Positions 36,841-49,671 of a stretch of DNA of 64,000 nt are shown here, one piece after another. This DNA is from Trema orientale. Taxonomy: Eukaryota; Streptophyta; Magnoliopsida; Rosales; Cannabaceae. How positions within the stretch are numbered: the first letter of the stretch is position 1; every line of letters starts with the position of its first letter. A program made the translations under genes and the position numbers. The stretch covers positions 984,222 to 1,048,221 of the forward strand of contig JXTC01000061.1 in the NCBI GenBank assembly GCA_002914845.1, in the 5' to 3' direction. Under the pieces are notes generated by a model, which did not search any database, was not told the DNA's origin, and saw only the letters and a list, made by a program, of their open reading frames with translations.

Positions 36841-39693
36841 ATGGCTTGTTTCAGACTCAGTTCTCTGTTCGTCTTGCTCGCATGCACTTCATTGTTATCT
36901 CATGCAAAGGAGCAAGTCAAAGGCTCTCACTACCACACTAGTCGTCTGAGCTTTGTTGCTGCAACTCGCACTAGTACTAGTAGTAGTAGTGGTGGCGGTA
37001 CTGCTCCCAGTCCCACCACCTCAACCAAGCACCACCGCCACAAGTGGATTGGACCGACTGGTCACCGCGTAATCACGGTCGATGTTAAGGGCTCTGGCGA
37101 GTTCCAGTCCGTCCAAGCAGCCGTCGATGCAGTCGCGGAGAACAATACAGTCAGCGTTACCATTCTAATCAGCCCGGGATGCTACATGTAATAGCAACAT
37201 GCATTCTAGACATATATGACATTTGTATAACTTATGAGTAGCTTAATTGTTTAATGCCTCTCTCTTGGGGCATATGGAATATCCATTATGATCATTTATC
37301 GTAAGTAGCATTTATTTTAATGTACTTTTCTTGTCACTAGATATATACATAAATATACATAATTACAGCTGCAAGAAGAATATTCTAAAAGTTTGAATTG
37401 AAGAAATAATTATGATATTGCATATTTTGTACAAAGTGTTTAATAAAGAAGGGGTGTTATATATATGTATACAGAGAGAAGGTGGTGGTGCCTGTGACAA
37501 AGCCGTACATAACATTTCAAGGGGCTGGAAGAGAGGTGACAATTATTGAATGGCACGACCGGGCTAGTGATCCAGGGCCCAACGGACAGCAGCTGCGTAC
37601 TTACAGAACCGCTTCTGTTACTGTTTTCGCCAACTATTTCTCAGCTAGAAATATCAGTTTCAAGGTAATATTACATGTATACATACATATATATATATAT
37701 ATGTAGTACAGCTTCTATTCAATTTTCTACGCATTTCTTTTTAATCACAATATACAGAAATGGAAATAAAAACACTATGTATATGTGAACAAGAAATTAA
37801 CGATTATACATAATAAAGTGTATTATTATGTACACGTACGTGTTAATGTTGTTGTTGTATATTTTTTTTGTGTGAATATTGTGTAGAATACAGCACCGGC
37901 TCCAATGCCGGGCATGCAAGGGTGGCAAGCAGCGGCGTTTCGGATATCGGGGGACAAGGCGTACTTCTCCGGATGCGGATTCTATGGGGCGCAGGACACC
38001 CTATGCGACGACGCTGGCCGCCATTACTTCAAGGAGTGTTACATTGAAGGTTCCATAGACTTCATCTTCGGAAATGCTCGCTCCATGTACAAAGTAAATA
38101 AATCAATTAATTCACCATACTCTTTTTATAACTATAAACTTGCTTATAATTAGCGTAATTAATTATCTCTCTCTTTCTCTCAGCTTGGTAGGCATAAAAA
38201 ATTAACAAAGAAAATGCCCATGCATCAACTTAGTTAATTAATTAATTAGTCTACGTGTATTTGTGTTGAAAAAAGTGCAGACAAATGTAATGCTTTATCA
38301 TGATGAACCGCATCTTTCTGCTACACAAAGTCGTAAAAGGGAAAGTCCTTTTACTGCACCGCATATGATCACTTTTATCAGTACAGTGATAGCAGTACCT
38401 GATATACATATTGTAATATATCTAGCTCCACGCATGGATATCTACGCTTCAAATTTCTATCTGATTCGCTCTTTTAGAAATACATATATGAAAAAGTAAA
38501 AAGGTTGACCAAAAAGAAAAAAAGGACTCTCAATATACAGACGTAGTATATACACACACACCCCAATTATAGCTTACTTTTGAACTTGTATATAACAGCC
38601 CAAAAAGATTTATTATCTCATTAGATTATTTGATATATATATATATATGCTTCTACACAATATTTCCGAACTGAAGTATATGTTTTAAGTGCTTAAATAA
38701 ATTGTTGGCACATGCAGGACTGTGAGTTGCACTCAATAGCGACGAGGTTCGGTTCCATAGCAGCTCAGTACAGGAACTCAGCGGATGAGAACACAGGGTT
38801 CGCCTTCGTGAACTGCAGGGTAACGGGTACGGGCCCACTTTACGTGGGGAGGGCCATGGGGCGATACTCGAGGATCGTCTACTCTTACACTTACTTTGAC
38901 AACGTAGTAGCACGCGGTGGCTGGGATGACTGGGATGAGACTTACGGCCACGACCACAACCACAGCAAGTAATTAATTAATTAATCAATTAATTAATTAA
39001 ACCCTCTTTTCTTTTTATTTTCTTCTTTTCCCCTCCTCCCCTCACAACTCAACTCAATCAACCCCTTTATTATCTTTATCTTACCTTTACCTTATTGGAT
39101 ATCTCAAGTAGCTAGCTAGTGAGACCATCTATCTTTTTGAGTCTGCATACTCATTTTGTCATTCATTTTTGACAAAACAAGTCAATGTGGGCCCCACTTG
39201 TCGTATGTGATATCGTCTTTAAAGGTCACGCATTATTTTTGTAGGTTCAAATAATCAACTAGGCAAAAACTTTGTTCACTTTGTAGAAAAGCATAAATTA
39301 AGGGGGGGCATTGATCGAGTTGCCTCTTTGCCTGTAGCTGTAGAAGATCCAATTAGCACAGGATCACTATGATTGTGATGTGATTTAGATTGCACAACAC
39401 AACTCAAAGCTTTTCATTTCACAATCATCTCCTCTTTTTTTCTTTTCTTTTCTTTTTTTTTTGCATGGTGTTTTCATTCAACGAAACGTGAAGTTTAACT
39501 AACACACAATTATGGGCCATTATTATTCCATTGCAGGACTGTGCTGTTAGGAGTGTACAAGTGCTGGGGCCCAGGGGTAGCAGCACTGCGTAGGACTTCA
39601 TGGGCCCGAGAGCTGGATTTCGAGACCGCCCATCGATTCCTTGTCAAGAGTTTTGTTAATGGCAGACACTGGATCGCACCCTCTGATGCCTAG
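36841..39693 (+). CDS. PME53: Pectinesterase (pectin methylesterase), PME53-like
   Basis: Five exons (36841-37187, 37475-37664, 37887-38093, 38718-38968, 39537-39693) encode 383 residues. The enzyme removes methyl esters from homogalacturonan in the cell wall. The chosen ATG starts a signal peptide ([20 protein letters not shown]); an in-frame ATG at 36799 would add residues that bury it. There is no PMEI-type pro-domain, only a Ser/Thr-rich linker, so this is a type II PME. Catalytic landmarks are QDTL at 215-218 (Asp216), DFIFGN with Asp237, and Arg293 in YVGRAMG. The usual GRPW is thus GRAMG, as I remember for the PME53 clade. The position often written AQDR in that clade reads AQYR. C-terminal [13 protein letters not shown] is typical. 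Introns contain AT repeats only. Family is certain; the orthologue name is from memory. Confidence 0.94.
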
Positions 39694-40108
39694 CATTTAG
39701 TTACTTAGCAATACGCCACCAACGAAATTCTTTAATTATTTCGTCCTTTTCTTCCATTTTGTCTTACAAATATATTTTTTTATTCAAAATTTCACCTCTA
39801 TAATACCTAATGTTGTTTTGGGAATCAATTGTATCTACTACTGAGTCAAAATAAATGAGATTCTTCCATGTCTTCAAATCAAAAGCAAATGATGCGTGGT
39901 CGGTGAACCTATGCATTACCAATTCAAACATGAAATAAAGTATGAAACCTTTTAAAAATACCAAGCAAAAGGCAGTAGACTTCTCCAAGGGCCTTTTCCC
40001 CCTTATCCTGATTCAATACCAACTCCCAAGTCATGTATGAGACGACATAGAACAAAAACCAAGCTCTCAAATTGGTCAAACTAAATTTCTCAAGAGACTG
40101 GTAAAAAG

Positions 40109-40146
<38 letters not shown>

Positions 40147-40261
40147 TATAACTGTAGTTCAGGCAACACCACTTTATTTTTCACAAATTTTCTAATAATA
40201 AATCATGCTCCTGGCAACGAAGAGAACCAGCTAGGAGGCTTCGGGACTGGAACATACATCC
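39694..40261. other. Tail-to-tail interval between pectinesterase and PEX19
   Basis: This holds the 3' ends of two convergent genes. A run of A followed by (TA)n at about 40107-40150 is the only notable sequence. No ORF of interest. Confidence 0.6.
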
Positions 40262-42724
40262 TCACATTATACAACAATTTGTCTGCGACTCGAGCATCTC
40301 CGGAGTTCTGCAGAAAAGAGAAGTGCTGATCAGGACTGAGTAGCTGATACAATTTTATAACAAATCATGCAAATTGATTGAGCATTTTAGCCAGAGGGAA
40401 GTTCAACTGAGAGTGTCTCTGGGCTTCCCGTAGTTGTGTACAAGCTTAGAAACTAAACTGTTGGCAGCAAAACTATCAGAATTCCACTAACCTAAGAGTC
40501 CAAGGGCCATGAATTCTATGTACAAATGAAATTATATGCATGTGTCTACGGATGCAAAAACTTGAACACAAGTAACTGAGATTTCTGTGATATAATACAA
40601 TTAGAACACTTACATTTGGCCAAGACTAGCTATATCAAAATCAGGAGCTAGCTCGGTCAATATATCGTTTGGTGGTTGACCGCATTCCTGCATTTTCTGC
40701 ATGAGCTCAACAATCTTATTGAAATTACTGGAATCTTTTTCATACACTTCGTTAAGATCTTTTATCAGTTCGTATTGGTGGGAATAACGTTCATATTCTT
40801 CTTTGCTCAAACTAGCTTCATGCTCAGACAACCACTTTGGATATCTTTCTCCGATTTCCTTCATGGGTTCATGAAGAATCTCCTTGGACAAAAGTTGTTG
40901 CATCATGGTCTCCATTATAGACTCCATGTCCTAACCAAAAAGGAAAAGAAACCTAATAATTATTCACCACATATTGAGAATTATAGAAATCATCGAAGAA
41001 AGTTAAAGAGATGTGGCATGCATATTTAGCCATAGGAAACAAATATATTGGCCAAGTCAGGCCACTTTAAACCAAACATTCTGTAAGTTTCACAGGATGT
41101 AGCAGCATGAGAGAGAGATGAGTTCCTCCCTGACTTCATCATCAACACAGTTACACAGCATAAATTCTGGCCCAACTCCAAATAAGATGCAATTTGCAGA
41201 ATTCAAGAGAACATTGCAAAGCTCACACTTCAGCAAAAGAGAACGCAAACCTTTTTCCACTATTATAATAAAGACATATCAAAGTATAGAAAGAATGTGC
41301 TGAGATTGATGATCGTGCCTCTCTGATCCTTCTCATATGCTGAGAATGGCAAGTGTAGTATCAAACTTTGATGCTTACTTGCATAAATCAACCTTGTTAT
41401 TTTTATATAGTCCACATGTTATAATAGATGAGGTTTAAATTTTTTTGTCAAAGATGATCTAAAAGCGATGATACTGACAAAGAGGGAGTCAAGACATAAA
41501 TTGAACTAATCCTAACAAAGACAAATCTTTAAAATGTAGCACATTGATCAGGAGTATCCCTCTTAAGTTTGGAAGGAGCAAGAAAACCAGAAGGGCTATG
41601 AAAAATGTGAGAGGAATTTGCATACTTGTCAGTTTAGCAACAGGCTGCTTTTTCTAAATCTTGAAAGAGTAAAATAAAAACCCAAATTCACGATACCTAA
41701 TACCTAATCTCACGTCTAGGTCCATACACGAAAGTGACATATGAATAACTATTTCTTTTCAGAAGAATTGGGTAAAAATGTTTCAATAATACCATTAACA
41801 CAACAATCATATTTGTAGATTGACAAAGTGGAGGGAAGCAGTCATGCTGTTTTTGTTTTCGAACCACACTCAAGAAAGATAAAATTAAACCAATAACAGT
41901 CGAAGAGTAAAAGAATTTGTCTCACTCAGACAGATCCATGGAAAATTAATCACCCTAATCTAGTAGATGGGCAAGGCAAAATTAAGAAGATCAAATCTAA
42001 AGTAGAATTCTACAATTAACTAGGAGAGTAAAGATTGAAGGTTGAGGGAGGGAGGGAGGAAAAAAAGGGACCTGAGAGCCAGCAAGCTCCTCAAACTGCT
42101 TGACCCAATCCTCCATCATAGCATCGTTGGCAAAGTCTTGAAGGGGTGGTGTGGGAGCGGTGACGGATTCAAGACCCTTAACAGCCTCTCTGGTTTGGGC
42201 TCTGAGTTTGTCAAGTGCGTCGGAGACATGGGATTCCTTAGAAAGCTTTTGTTTGCCCTTTTTCTTGGTTCTGAGGTCAGGTAAACCCAAGCCCAGCCCT
42301 TGAACCCCAGAGGCCAGAGGAGGAAGAAGAGGTGCTTGTTTGTTGTCTTTATTAGTTTCTTTACTTCTATAATCATATAGCATAAGCAAAAACCCAAAAC
42401 AAATAATAAAAAATAAAAATCAGAAATTGATTTGAAAGAAAGCAAAAAGGTGAAACCTTTGAAGAAAAGAAAGAACCTTTGAAGGGCAGAATTAGTGAGG
42501 TTGAGATTGTGGAAATCATCAAGGGCACCTGAAAGAAACAATTCCACTCAAGGCTAAGCTAATTTCACCCACTTTGTATGTAATATATGTATATACTGAA
42601 AACACAGAGAGAGATTGAGAGAGAGATGAAGTTTTTGGTCTTTACTATCAAGGAGTTGATCTAAATCATCGTTGTTGGTGTTGTTGGTGTTGTTGTTGTT
42701 GTTGTTGTTGTTTTGGGCAGCCAT
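40262..42724 (-). CDS. PEX19: Peroxisome biogenesis protein PEX19
   Basis: Five exons (42724-42646, 42528-42477, 42366-42072, 40930-40614, 40307-40262) encode 262 residues. PEX19 is the cytosolic chaperone and import receptor for peroxisomal membrane proteins and docks on PEX3. The N-terminus starts MAAQ, then an Asn-rich tract (eight Asn in a row, from AAC repeats) and the acidic [14 protein letters not shown] segment typical of the PEX3-binding region. The C-terminal domain includes [19 protein letters not shown] and [14 protein letters not shown]. The last exon, read in phase, gives [14 protein letters not shown] and stops, so the farnesylation CaaX box (CCIM) is intact. It lies head-to-head with the AsnRS gene. 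Intron 3 is 1.1 kb. Recognition is firm. Confidence 0.95.
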
Positions 42725-43320
42725 GGTTGGATTAGGATAGATTAGAATAGAATAGAATAGAATAGATTGGATAGATACATACAGTGTATACAACAAACTC
42801 TGTGTAGACTCAGACTGAGCGAGTGTTGTTCTTGGGATATTGGCCTTAGCCCCTCCCCTTTCGCAAATTAACCAAAAGGGCTTTCTTTGGCTTGGCCTTG
42901 GGGGGTGAGTGAGATGAGACCCCAGCCCAGCCCACGCCCAGGACCGACTGTAAGTGATATTGGTGGGGTCCCACACCCACTTTCTTCACCTCATGGCTCA
43001 TGGCTCATGGCTCATCGCTCCCCTTTTACTTTTATTTTTATTTTTATTTTTATTTTATTTTTTTGGTTTACCCTTTTTTATTTGTACCACCACCAGCCAC
43101 CAGGGGCATGGCAGGGAGGGCAGACAGTGAAATGTAATAAAATAATAATAATAATAATAAAAGATGTAAAGAAGAGAGAGTCGAGACTTGAGACTTGAGA
43201 CTTGAGAGAGAGTAGAGCAAAGAGGGAGGGCCATCCAATCCAAATTCCAATTCTCATCTCATCTACTCATCTCATCTCATCTCATCTCACTCCGCCTAGC
43301 CTAAGCAAGAAGAAAAGAAA
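42725..43320. promoter_or_regulatory. Shared head-to-head promoter of PEX19 and AsnRS genes
   Basis: Only 596 bases separate the two start codons on opposite strands. The interval contains CTCATGG repeats (42990-43015), a TTTTTA pentad repeat (43027-43060), AATAAT repeats (43139-43160) and TCATC/TCTCA repeats (43252-43290). Both genes are housekeeping, which fits a bidirectional promoter. No TATA box could be assigned to either side. Confidence 0.6.
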
Positions 43321-46300
43321 ATGGGTGTTGCTATTGGTTTAGGATTAGGATTAGGAGGATTAGGATTAGGATTAGGAGGATTAGGAGGAGCAGGAGGAGC
43401 AGCAGCAGCAGCGTCGTCAACTCTCCGCCTCAAATCCCCCTATTGTTCAACTCTCCGCTTCTTCTCCTTCTGCTCCATTCCCATTCCAAGGCCCCCCGCC
43501 GCCACTCGCTCTCTCATTTTCTTCCCTCCTCCTTTACCATCCTCCTCCGGTCGCCGTTGCTTCTGCTCTGTAATCTCCGGTGCTCTTCACTCCCGCGATC
43601 GGACCAAACCCGACATCCCACACAAGTGCAGCAGGTCCGAGGGCGTCGTCGGCCACTTCAGGAGGAAGCTGAGGATTGCGGACATTAAAGGCGGCCCCGA
43701 ACAGGGCTTGGACCGATTGGGACAGACTCTCCAACTCCATGGTTGGGTTCGGACGCTTCGTGTTCAGAGCACTGTTACTTTCATTGAGGTACTCATACTA
43801 TATATATATCATTCTGCCTATTCCATTCCCTATAACTTAACTCTCTTTCATTCCCTATTCTCTTGTCTTTTTGTTAGGTTAATGATGGTTCTTGTCTCTC
43901 CAACATGCAATGCGTCATGTCCTCTGATGCTCAAGGTTATGACCAGGTAACAATCTCCACCCACCTATCATTATTATTGCATCTTATTGTTGAAGCCCTA
44001 AGCTATTCCAAATGCCAGCAATGTTTCTTTTTTTTCCTGCTAACGTTTTTGATATCTTCATCAAACTTCAAAATGTCCTCTACTTGTCTTGTGTGTTAAT
44101 TCATTCTCTGGAGCCTACATGAATAGGTAGAATCCGGGTCAGTTGCAACTGGTGCCTCTGTATGGGTGCAAGGGATTGTGGTCAACAGCCAGGGATCAAA
44201 ACAAAAAGTGGAGTTGAAAGTTAACAAGATTGTGGTGGTTAGTCTTTCTGATTTTAATCTTCTTCCTCCTTGCCTAAATATGCAAATTTCAACTGAAAAA
44301 AAAAAAAAGTATATTCTTACCTCTTTGTCATTGCTTTTAAATTAATTATTGTATCTTCTATGAAGATAAACACAAATATATTCTTCCATTTAACACATAC
44401 GTGATTTAGTGATAGTTCAAATTATGTGTCTAACTCACACAAAGTTGAATCTGTAGAGGGTTAGCCTTGAAAAATGAGCCTGTCTTGTAGGTTGGCAAAA
44501 GCGATCCTTCTTATCCCATTCAAAAGAAGAGGGTAAGCAGAGAATTTTTGAGAACTAAAGCTCATCTTCGTCCAAGAACAAACACTTTCGGTGCGGTAAG
44601 GTTCTGCTTCTTAGCGATGTTTCCTTTTGGGTTCTTCTTTTTTCTGTTTTGCTAACTGGGAAGAAAATCAACTACCCACTCCAAAAGGTTAACCAACTTT
44701 TGGAATAGAGATTTCCATTTAAACACCATACAAACACCCTTCCCTACTAATGTGGGACAACTTTCTTTTTTTGCTGAATTGATGTGTGTAGGGAATGGAC
44801 AGTAGTGCATGTGTGTGTTTATTTATAAAAAAAGTAGATTATCTTGTCTTATTCCTTGTTAGTTACAGTACATTTAATTACCTAGGAGAAAATTGTTATT
44901 GATTTTATGTAACTACTTTGTACTATTTTCAGTTCAAAGTGAGGAATTGCTATGCCAAATGATTTTTTTAATCTATGACTAAGTCTCCCTACAAGTTTCT
45001 TTGCTCATTTCACGACCTTAAAATCACTCTCTGTCTCTGTTTTGTACTGTTTACATGTTGCATTGGGGTACAATAACAAAGCTCTAGGGAAAATACGCTT
45101 CGTCTGCATTTTTTTGAGCAATCATCTTGGTCTTTAATAGTCTTATCTGTGCAATTGCTTTTAGGTTGCAAGAGTGAGGAATGCTTTGGCCTATGCTACA
45201 CACAAGTTTTTCCAAGATAATGGATTTGTTTGGGTCTCAAGTCCTATTATTACAGCTTCAGATTGTGAAGGTGCAGGTGAACAGTTCTGTGTGACTACTT
45301 TGGTATGCATCATGGCTTAATTATGTACTTGTTGTTTATTGGATTTACATTTTCATATTTCATATACTTTTCCCCCTGAACAAAGCATTCATTTCCTCCT
45401 CCTGTATTTGGCGCCTTTGCAATGTTCCGTTCTCAGATGTCATATATTTAACTCAAGTTAGTTATCTGGCTTTCTCCTTTGTCTGTTTAGAGGTTTTCTT
45501 TGATCCACTGGATCTAGGATTCATACACAGCCAGAATTTGATCTAATAATTTCATGATGCATTGATTGATTCATACTATGGAGACAGCTATGTAGAAGAA
45601 CTACATCCTTTAGTTTTTCATTGCATTATAAATCCATCCTTTTTTCTTGAAATGTGTTATATGCTTTGTGCTTGTTAAAGTATTATCTTTTTTCCTTCAA
45701 TAGATGCCAAGCTCTAGAGACGTTGTTGATTCTCCCGTGGATGGCATTCCAAAAACGAAGGATGGTTTAATCGATTGGTCCCAAGTGAGCCACGCTCTTT
45801 CTGGGTTTTTTTTTTTTTTTTTTTTTTTGGGTGGGGGTGCTGCTTTTATTGGTCTCCCAAGAAACTCATCTAAAAGAAAGGCATGTAACATAATGCATCT
45901 AAGACTCTTGAGTTTATTGTTATCAGTGTCACTACCTCTGTCCCTGCTTCAAATTAAAGGAAATGGAAAAACCGAAATAAAGCAGACTTCTTTTTTCCAT
46001 CTATAAATATTGCAGTGTGTTCTATGCATTCTGATGAGAGAATTTCCAAGTGAGCAATTTCATCTAATTTTTATCTCAGTTTTTTGTTTTTCCATGTGGC
46101 AGGATTTCTTTGGGAAACCAGCATTCTTGACTGTCTCTGGCCAGCTTAATGCTGAAACCTATGCAACTGCTCTTTCTGATGTACATCCTTTATCCATGTA
46201 CTAATGATTGTCTTGATTATAGATTTGCACTAAAAACCTAATATCTTTCCGTGTTAAAAAACAATTTTTTCAGGTGTACACATTTGGGCCCACATTCCGG

Positions 46301-48675
46301 GCCGAGAATTCAAACACTTCTAGGCACTTAGCTGAATTTTGGGTAAGGTTTGTTCTCTTAGTTACTTTATACATCTCCTTTCTGAACCTGCTCAAACACT
46401 TGGCATTGTGAATCCAGTATCTACCTTACAATTTTTTTTTCTTTCCTGTTGGTAAAGATGATTGAACCTGAACTTGCATTTGCTGATCTAGACGATGATA
46501 TGGCTTGTGCAACTGCCTATCTACAGTACGTCGTACGTTACCTTTCATAACTATTTTCATTTCATTTTCTAGATTCTGTTGGAGATCTTTACAAAGAATG
46601 AATAACATACTTGAGGTTTTGAATTGTGTGATTTTCTTTCTATATGGTAACATCTACTTTTGTGCATGAAGGTGAGATATGTTCTCGAAAATTGCAAGGA
46701 GGACATGGATTTTTTCAATACTTGGATTGAGAAGGGCATAATTGATCGATTAAGTGTATGAGCTCTCGATGTAACTTGACATTCTTACTCCTTTCTGCTT
46801 ATATTTGATATTTTTCAGATGTTTTGTTTTGTAAATCATCTTTCCCTTTTTCTATTATTTTTTTTGTCAACAGGATGTCGCTCAAAAAGAATTTGTACAG
46901 TTGACTTATACCAATGCTATTGAACTACTTCTGAGAGCAAAGAAGAAATTTGAATTCCCGGTACTACCAGCTATTTGGACTTTAAAACGGTTGTCTTATC
47001 TATTTAATGCCCCATGTTCTTTATATTTTGCTATGTTAATTAAAGAAAAAGCCATGAAACTTGTGTCTAAAGACAAAAGGAAAAAGAAAGCCACGATACT
47101 TTCATCTTTATCTCTGTTTTGGGTCCGAATAGAGTGTGAAATTTATTGCTTTTTATGGACTTACATATATCAAACCAATGCAGTTGTTTATTAGTTGCTT
47201 TTGGAGTTTAGTCTTTTCAACCAGTTTTTTTTTCCTGCATTTTTTTCTTCTAATTATGCATGTTCTTTCTCTATCACCATAGATTTCATCTTGTATGGAA
47301 GATTTTATATGTGTATGGATTTTTTAAAATCTTTTTCAGGACCAAGTAACTCCCTGCTTTTTGAATCAGATGTGATTGATAAGCTCAGTAGTAATCATGA
47401 AAAAGGGATCTTGTTAATAATTTCTGGTTATGGAGGATGTCATATATTACCTTTGTTCTGTGCTAGTGCAGCTGCCCCAATGTTACACCATACCGCTTTC
47501 ATAATGCTTCTCTTTTCCCTCTTTGGGTACTGTATTCTGATTGTTTGTCAAATATCTATCATTAGGTGAAGTGGGGATGTGACTTGCAGAGTGAGCATGA
47601 ACGCTATATAACTGAAGAGGCATTTAGCGGATGCCCTGTAATAATCAGGGACTATCCAAAGGCATGCTTTCCACACTCTCTTTCCATGGTTTCAAAGGGT
47701 ACAAACTAGTATTGTTATTTATTTTTTTATTTGGAAAGTTTCCATTAAGTTGTGCGATATAAATATTTCAGGAGATTAAAGCATTCTATATGCGGCAAAA
47801 TGATGATGGGAATACTGTGGCAGCTATGGATGTGTTGGTTCCTCGGGTAACTTCTTGCATTTCAACTGATGCTATAAAGAAATTAATTACTGCCTCGTAT
47901 TTCTAGGAGGGTGAAAGCTTTGCTGATACGTGTGGCCTAATATTGTCTTACGGTACGATCAATTTACATCACGTCAAGTTCAGAGTTCAGTTATGTCGAA
48001 TTGAAATGTAGTCACCCAAATTGTGGATAATAGAGACATGGTTGAATATTAAATATAGAAGAATGGGGGCTGTTTCCAGCAAGAATTACAGTGAGACATA
48101 ATAGATGATGGTTAGTTGAGGCATTGCCCATGTGGTTCTGTGGCAATATGTACGTTTATTTTCTGCCCTCACTTTTAAGTTGTGAAAAGTCAGTTGGTAA
48201 GTTTATTAATGCTGTTTCAAGAGAAACTTTGCTGTTGATAGTTTCTGTTTTTATATTTTTTCTGATCTTCTGTCAGGTTGGTGAACTCATTGGTGGAAGC
48301 CAAAGAGAAGAACGGCTTGAATATCTGGAAGATAGGTTGGAACAATTGAAGCTGAATAAGGAGAGCTATTGGTGGTATCTAGATTTGCGTCGATATGGTT
48401 CAGGTCAGGAATTCTTGTCTCTGCATTTTTCTGAAGTTGTAAAGTATTTAAGATATGTTGGATGTGATTTCATAATTGAGCTCAACACCCTAAATACAAA
48501 TAAATAAGCTTTTGACGTATAATTGCAAATTATAATATGTGTGGTCTTTTAATTTTCAGTTCCTCATGCGGGTTTTGGCTTGGGCTTTGAAAGGCTTGTA
48601 CAATTTGCAACTGGAGTGGAGAATATAAGAGATGCGATCCCTTTCCCTCGGACACCGGGTTCAGCGGAATTCTGA
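43321..48675 (+). CDS. SYNO: Asparaginyl-tRNA synthetase, chloroplastic/mitochondrial
   Basis: Fifteen exons (43321-43788, 43878-43946, 44127-44237, 44491-44595, 45165-45302, 45704-45784, 46103-46180, 46274-46342, 46458-46532, 46672-46755, 46874-46960, 47566-47661, 47772-47846, 48277-48403, 48560-48675) encode 592 residues, all in phase. It charges tRNA-Asn in organelles. The N-terminus is a long Gly/Leu-rich then Ser/Arg-rich stretch acting as a probable transit peptide. An OB-fold anticodon-binding domain ([20 protein letters not shown]) follows at ~140-230. The class II core carries motif 2 ([16 protein letters not shown], Arg359) and motif 3 ([12 protein letters not shown], Arg566). Intron 12 has a GC donor (47662-47663). 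It matches Arabidopsis At4g17300 (NS1/OVA8, recalled). An undetermined base lies downstream at 48769. Confidence 0.96.
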
Positions 48676-49671
48676 GGGTGAAGTTGCTCATTTTTCACAT
48701 GTTATGCTAGTTAAGCTTAGGTAACCTTATTTAAAAGCCACAGTTATAGCCTATGTTTCCCCATTCTCNGTTTCTCCATTCAAGTACCTTTCTTCCTCCT
48801 TGAATGCACTTGAGAGGATCCAAGGGAGGTGTAGTACCGGATCACAATGCTCACCCCACGCTCCCCTCTTGTTCTTCTCCCCCCCAACTCTTCTGAATGT
48901 CACTGGAATGTAAGAGGAGTGGCAAAGGAGGTACGGCCCCCTTATAAAGTATATGTTAATACTCTTTTTTTCCTTCGTTTGAGGAAAACAAAAATAAATG
49001 TTTGTTTAAGCGTCGAAGGCATTAACTTATTCAATTAGGATAGCCAGCTGGTTAATTGGCTGCTGATTTTAGTCAGTGTGCATTTGAATTAAAAAGTGTC
49101 ATTACTTGAAAATATACCGAAAGCAAAATGTGAATGTTGGAAATTCCCATTCCCGCAAAAATATTTTAGCATCCATTCAACATTTCAAGCAAACTTGTGG
49201 TCAATATTTAACATTTGTTTCAATTTCATGATGCAGTAAAAACGATCTGAAAGGCACAAACATAACATTTATTTGTTTCTTTTTTTCTTCTCTCTAAATC
49301 GATACACTGTCGTCTCCCCCGAGAAAATCTACAAGACTCCCTTTTGTCTAACTCAGAGGACCTTTTTTTTTGGGAATAAAATGAATAAATGAACTGTACA
49401 AAGGTGCCTACACGCAACCAGCTCCTCCTCAACCCTCAGATTTATGGTGACTCCGAGGACATATAGATAAGTCTAGGTATAATAGTACATATAGTTGCGC
49501 CCAACTTCATCATCCATGGTAGAGTATGGCGGTGGAGTTTTCTCGTATAAACTCGATTCCAGCCCATACCACCCTTTCGAGTTTGAGGACCACAGGAACA
49601 GGAACGTCAACCAAGTATTTCGAATTGATCACGAGGAACAAAACTCAATATGTACACCTTGCTTACTTGGC
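48676..49671. other. Tail-to-tail interval between AsnRS and SEC16
   Basis: One kilobase holding both 3' UTRs. An undetermined base is at 48769. A short frame at 48847-49038 has no recognisable product and is treated as chance. Confidence 0.55.

Noticed and set aside
38263-38499. 78-codon ORF in pectinesterase intron 3
   Set aside because: No recognisable domain, AT-rich, between two exons that join in phase.
40200-40307. Alternative last-exon frame of PEX19 ([12 protein letters not shown]...)
   Set aside because: The exon 4 donor leaves two bases, so the phase gives [14 protein letters not shown], which matches the family and ends in a CaaX box.
43330-43380. Interstitial telomere repeat (GGATTA-type)
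   Set aside because: The plant telomere unit is TTTAGGG; this is a coding hexamer repeat.
43443-43688. 81-codon ORF inside AsnRS exon 1
   Set aside because: A shifted frame of the transit-peptide exon; the annotated frame continues into the conserved OB-fold.
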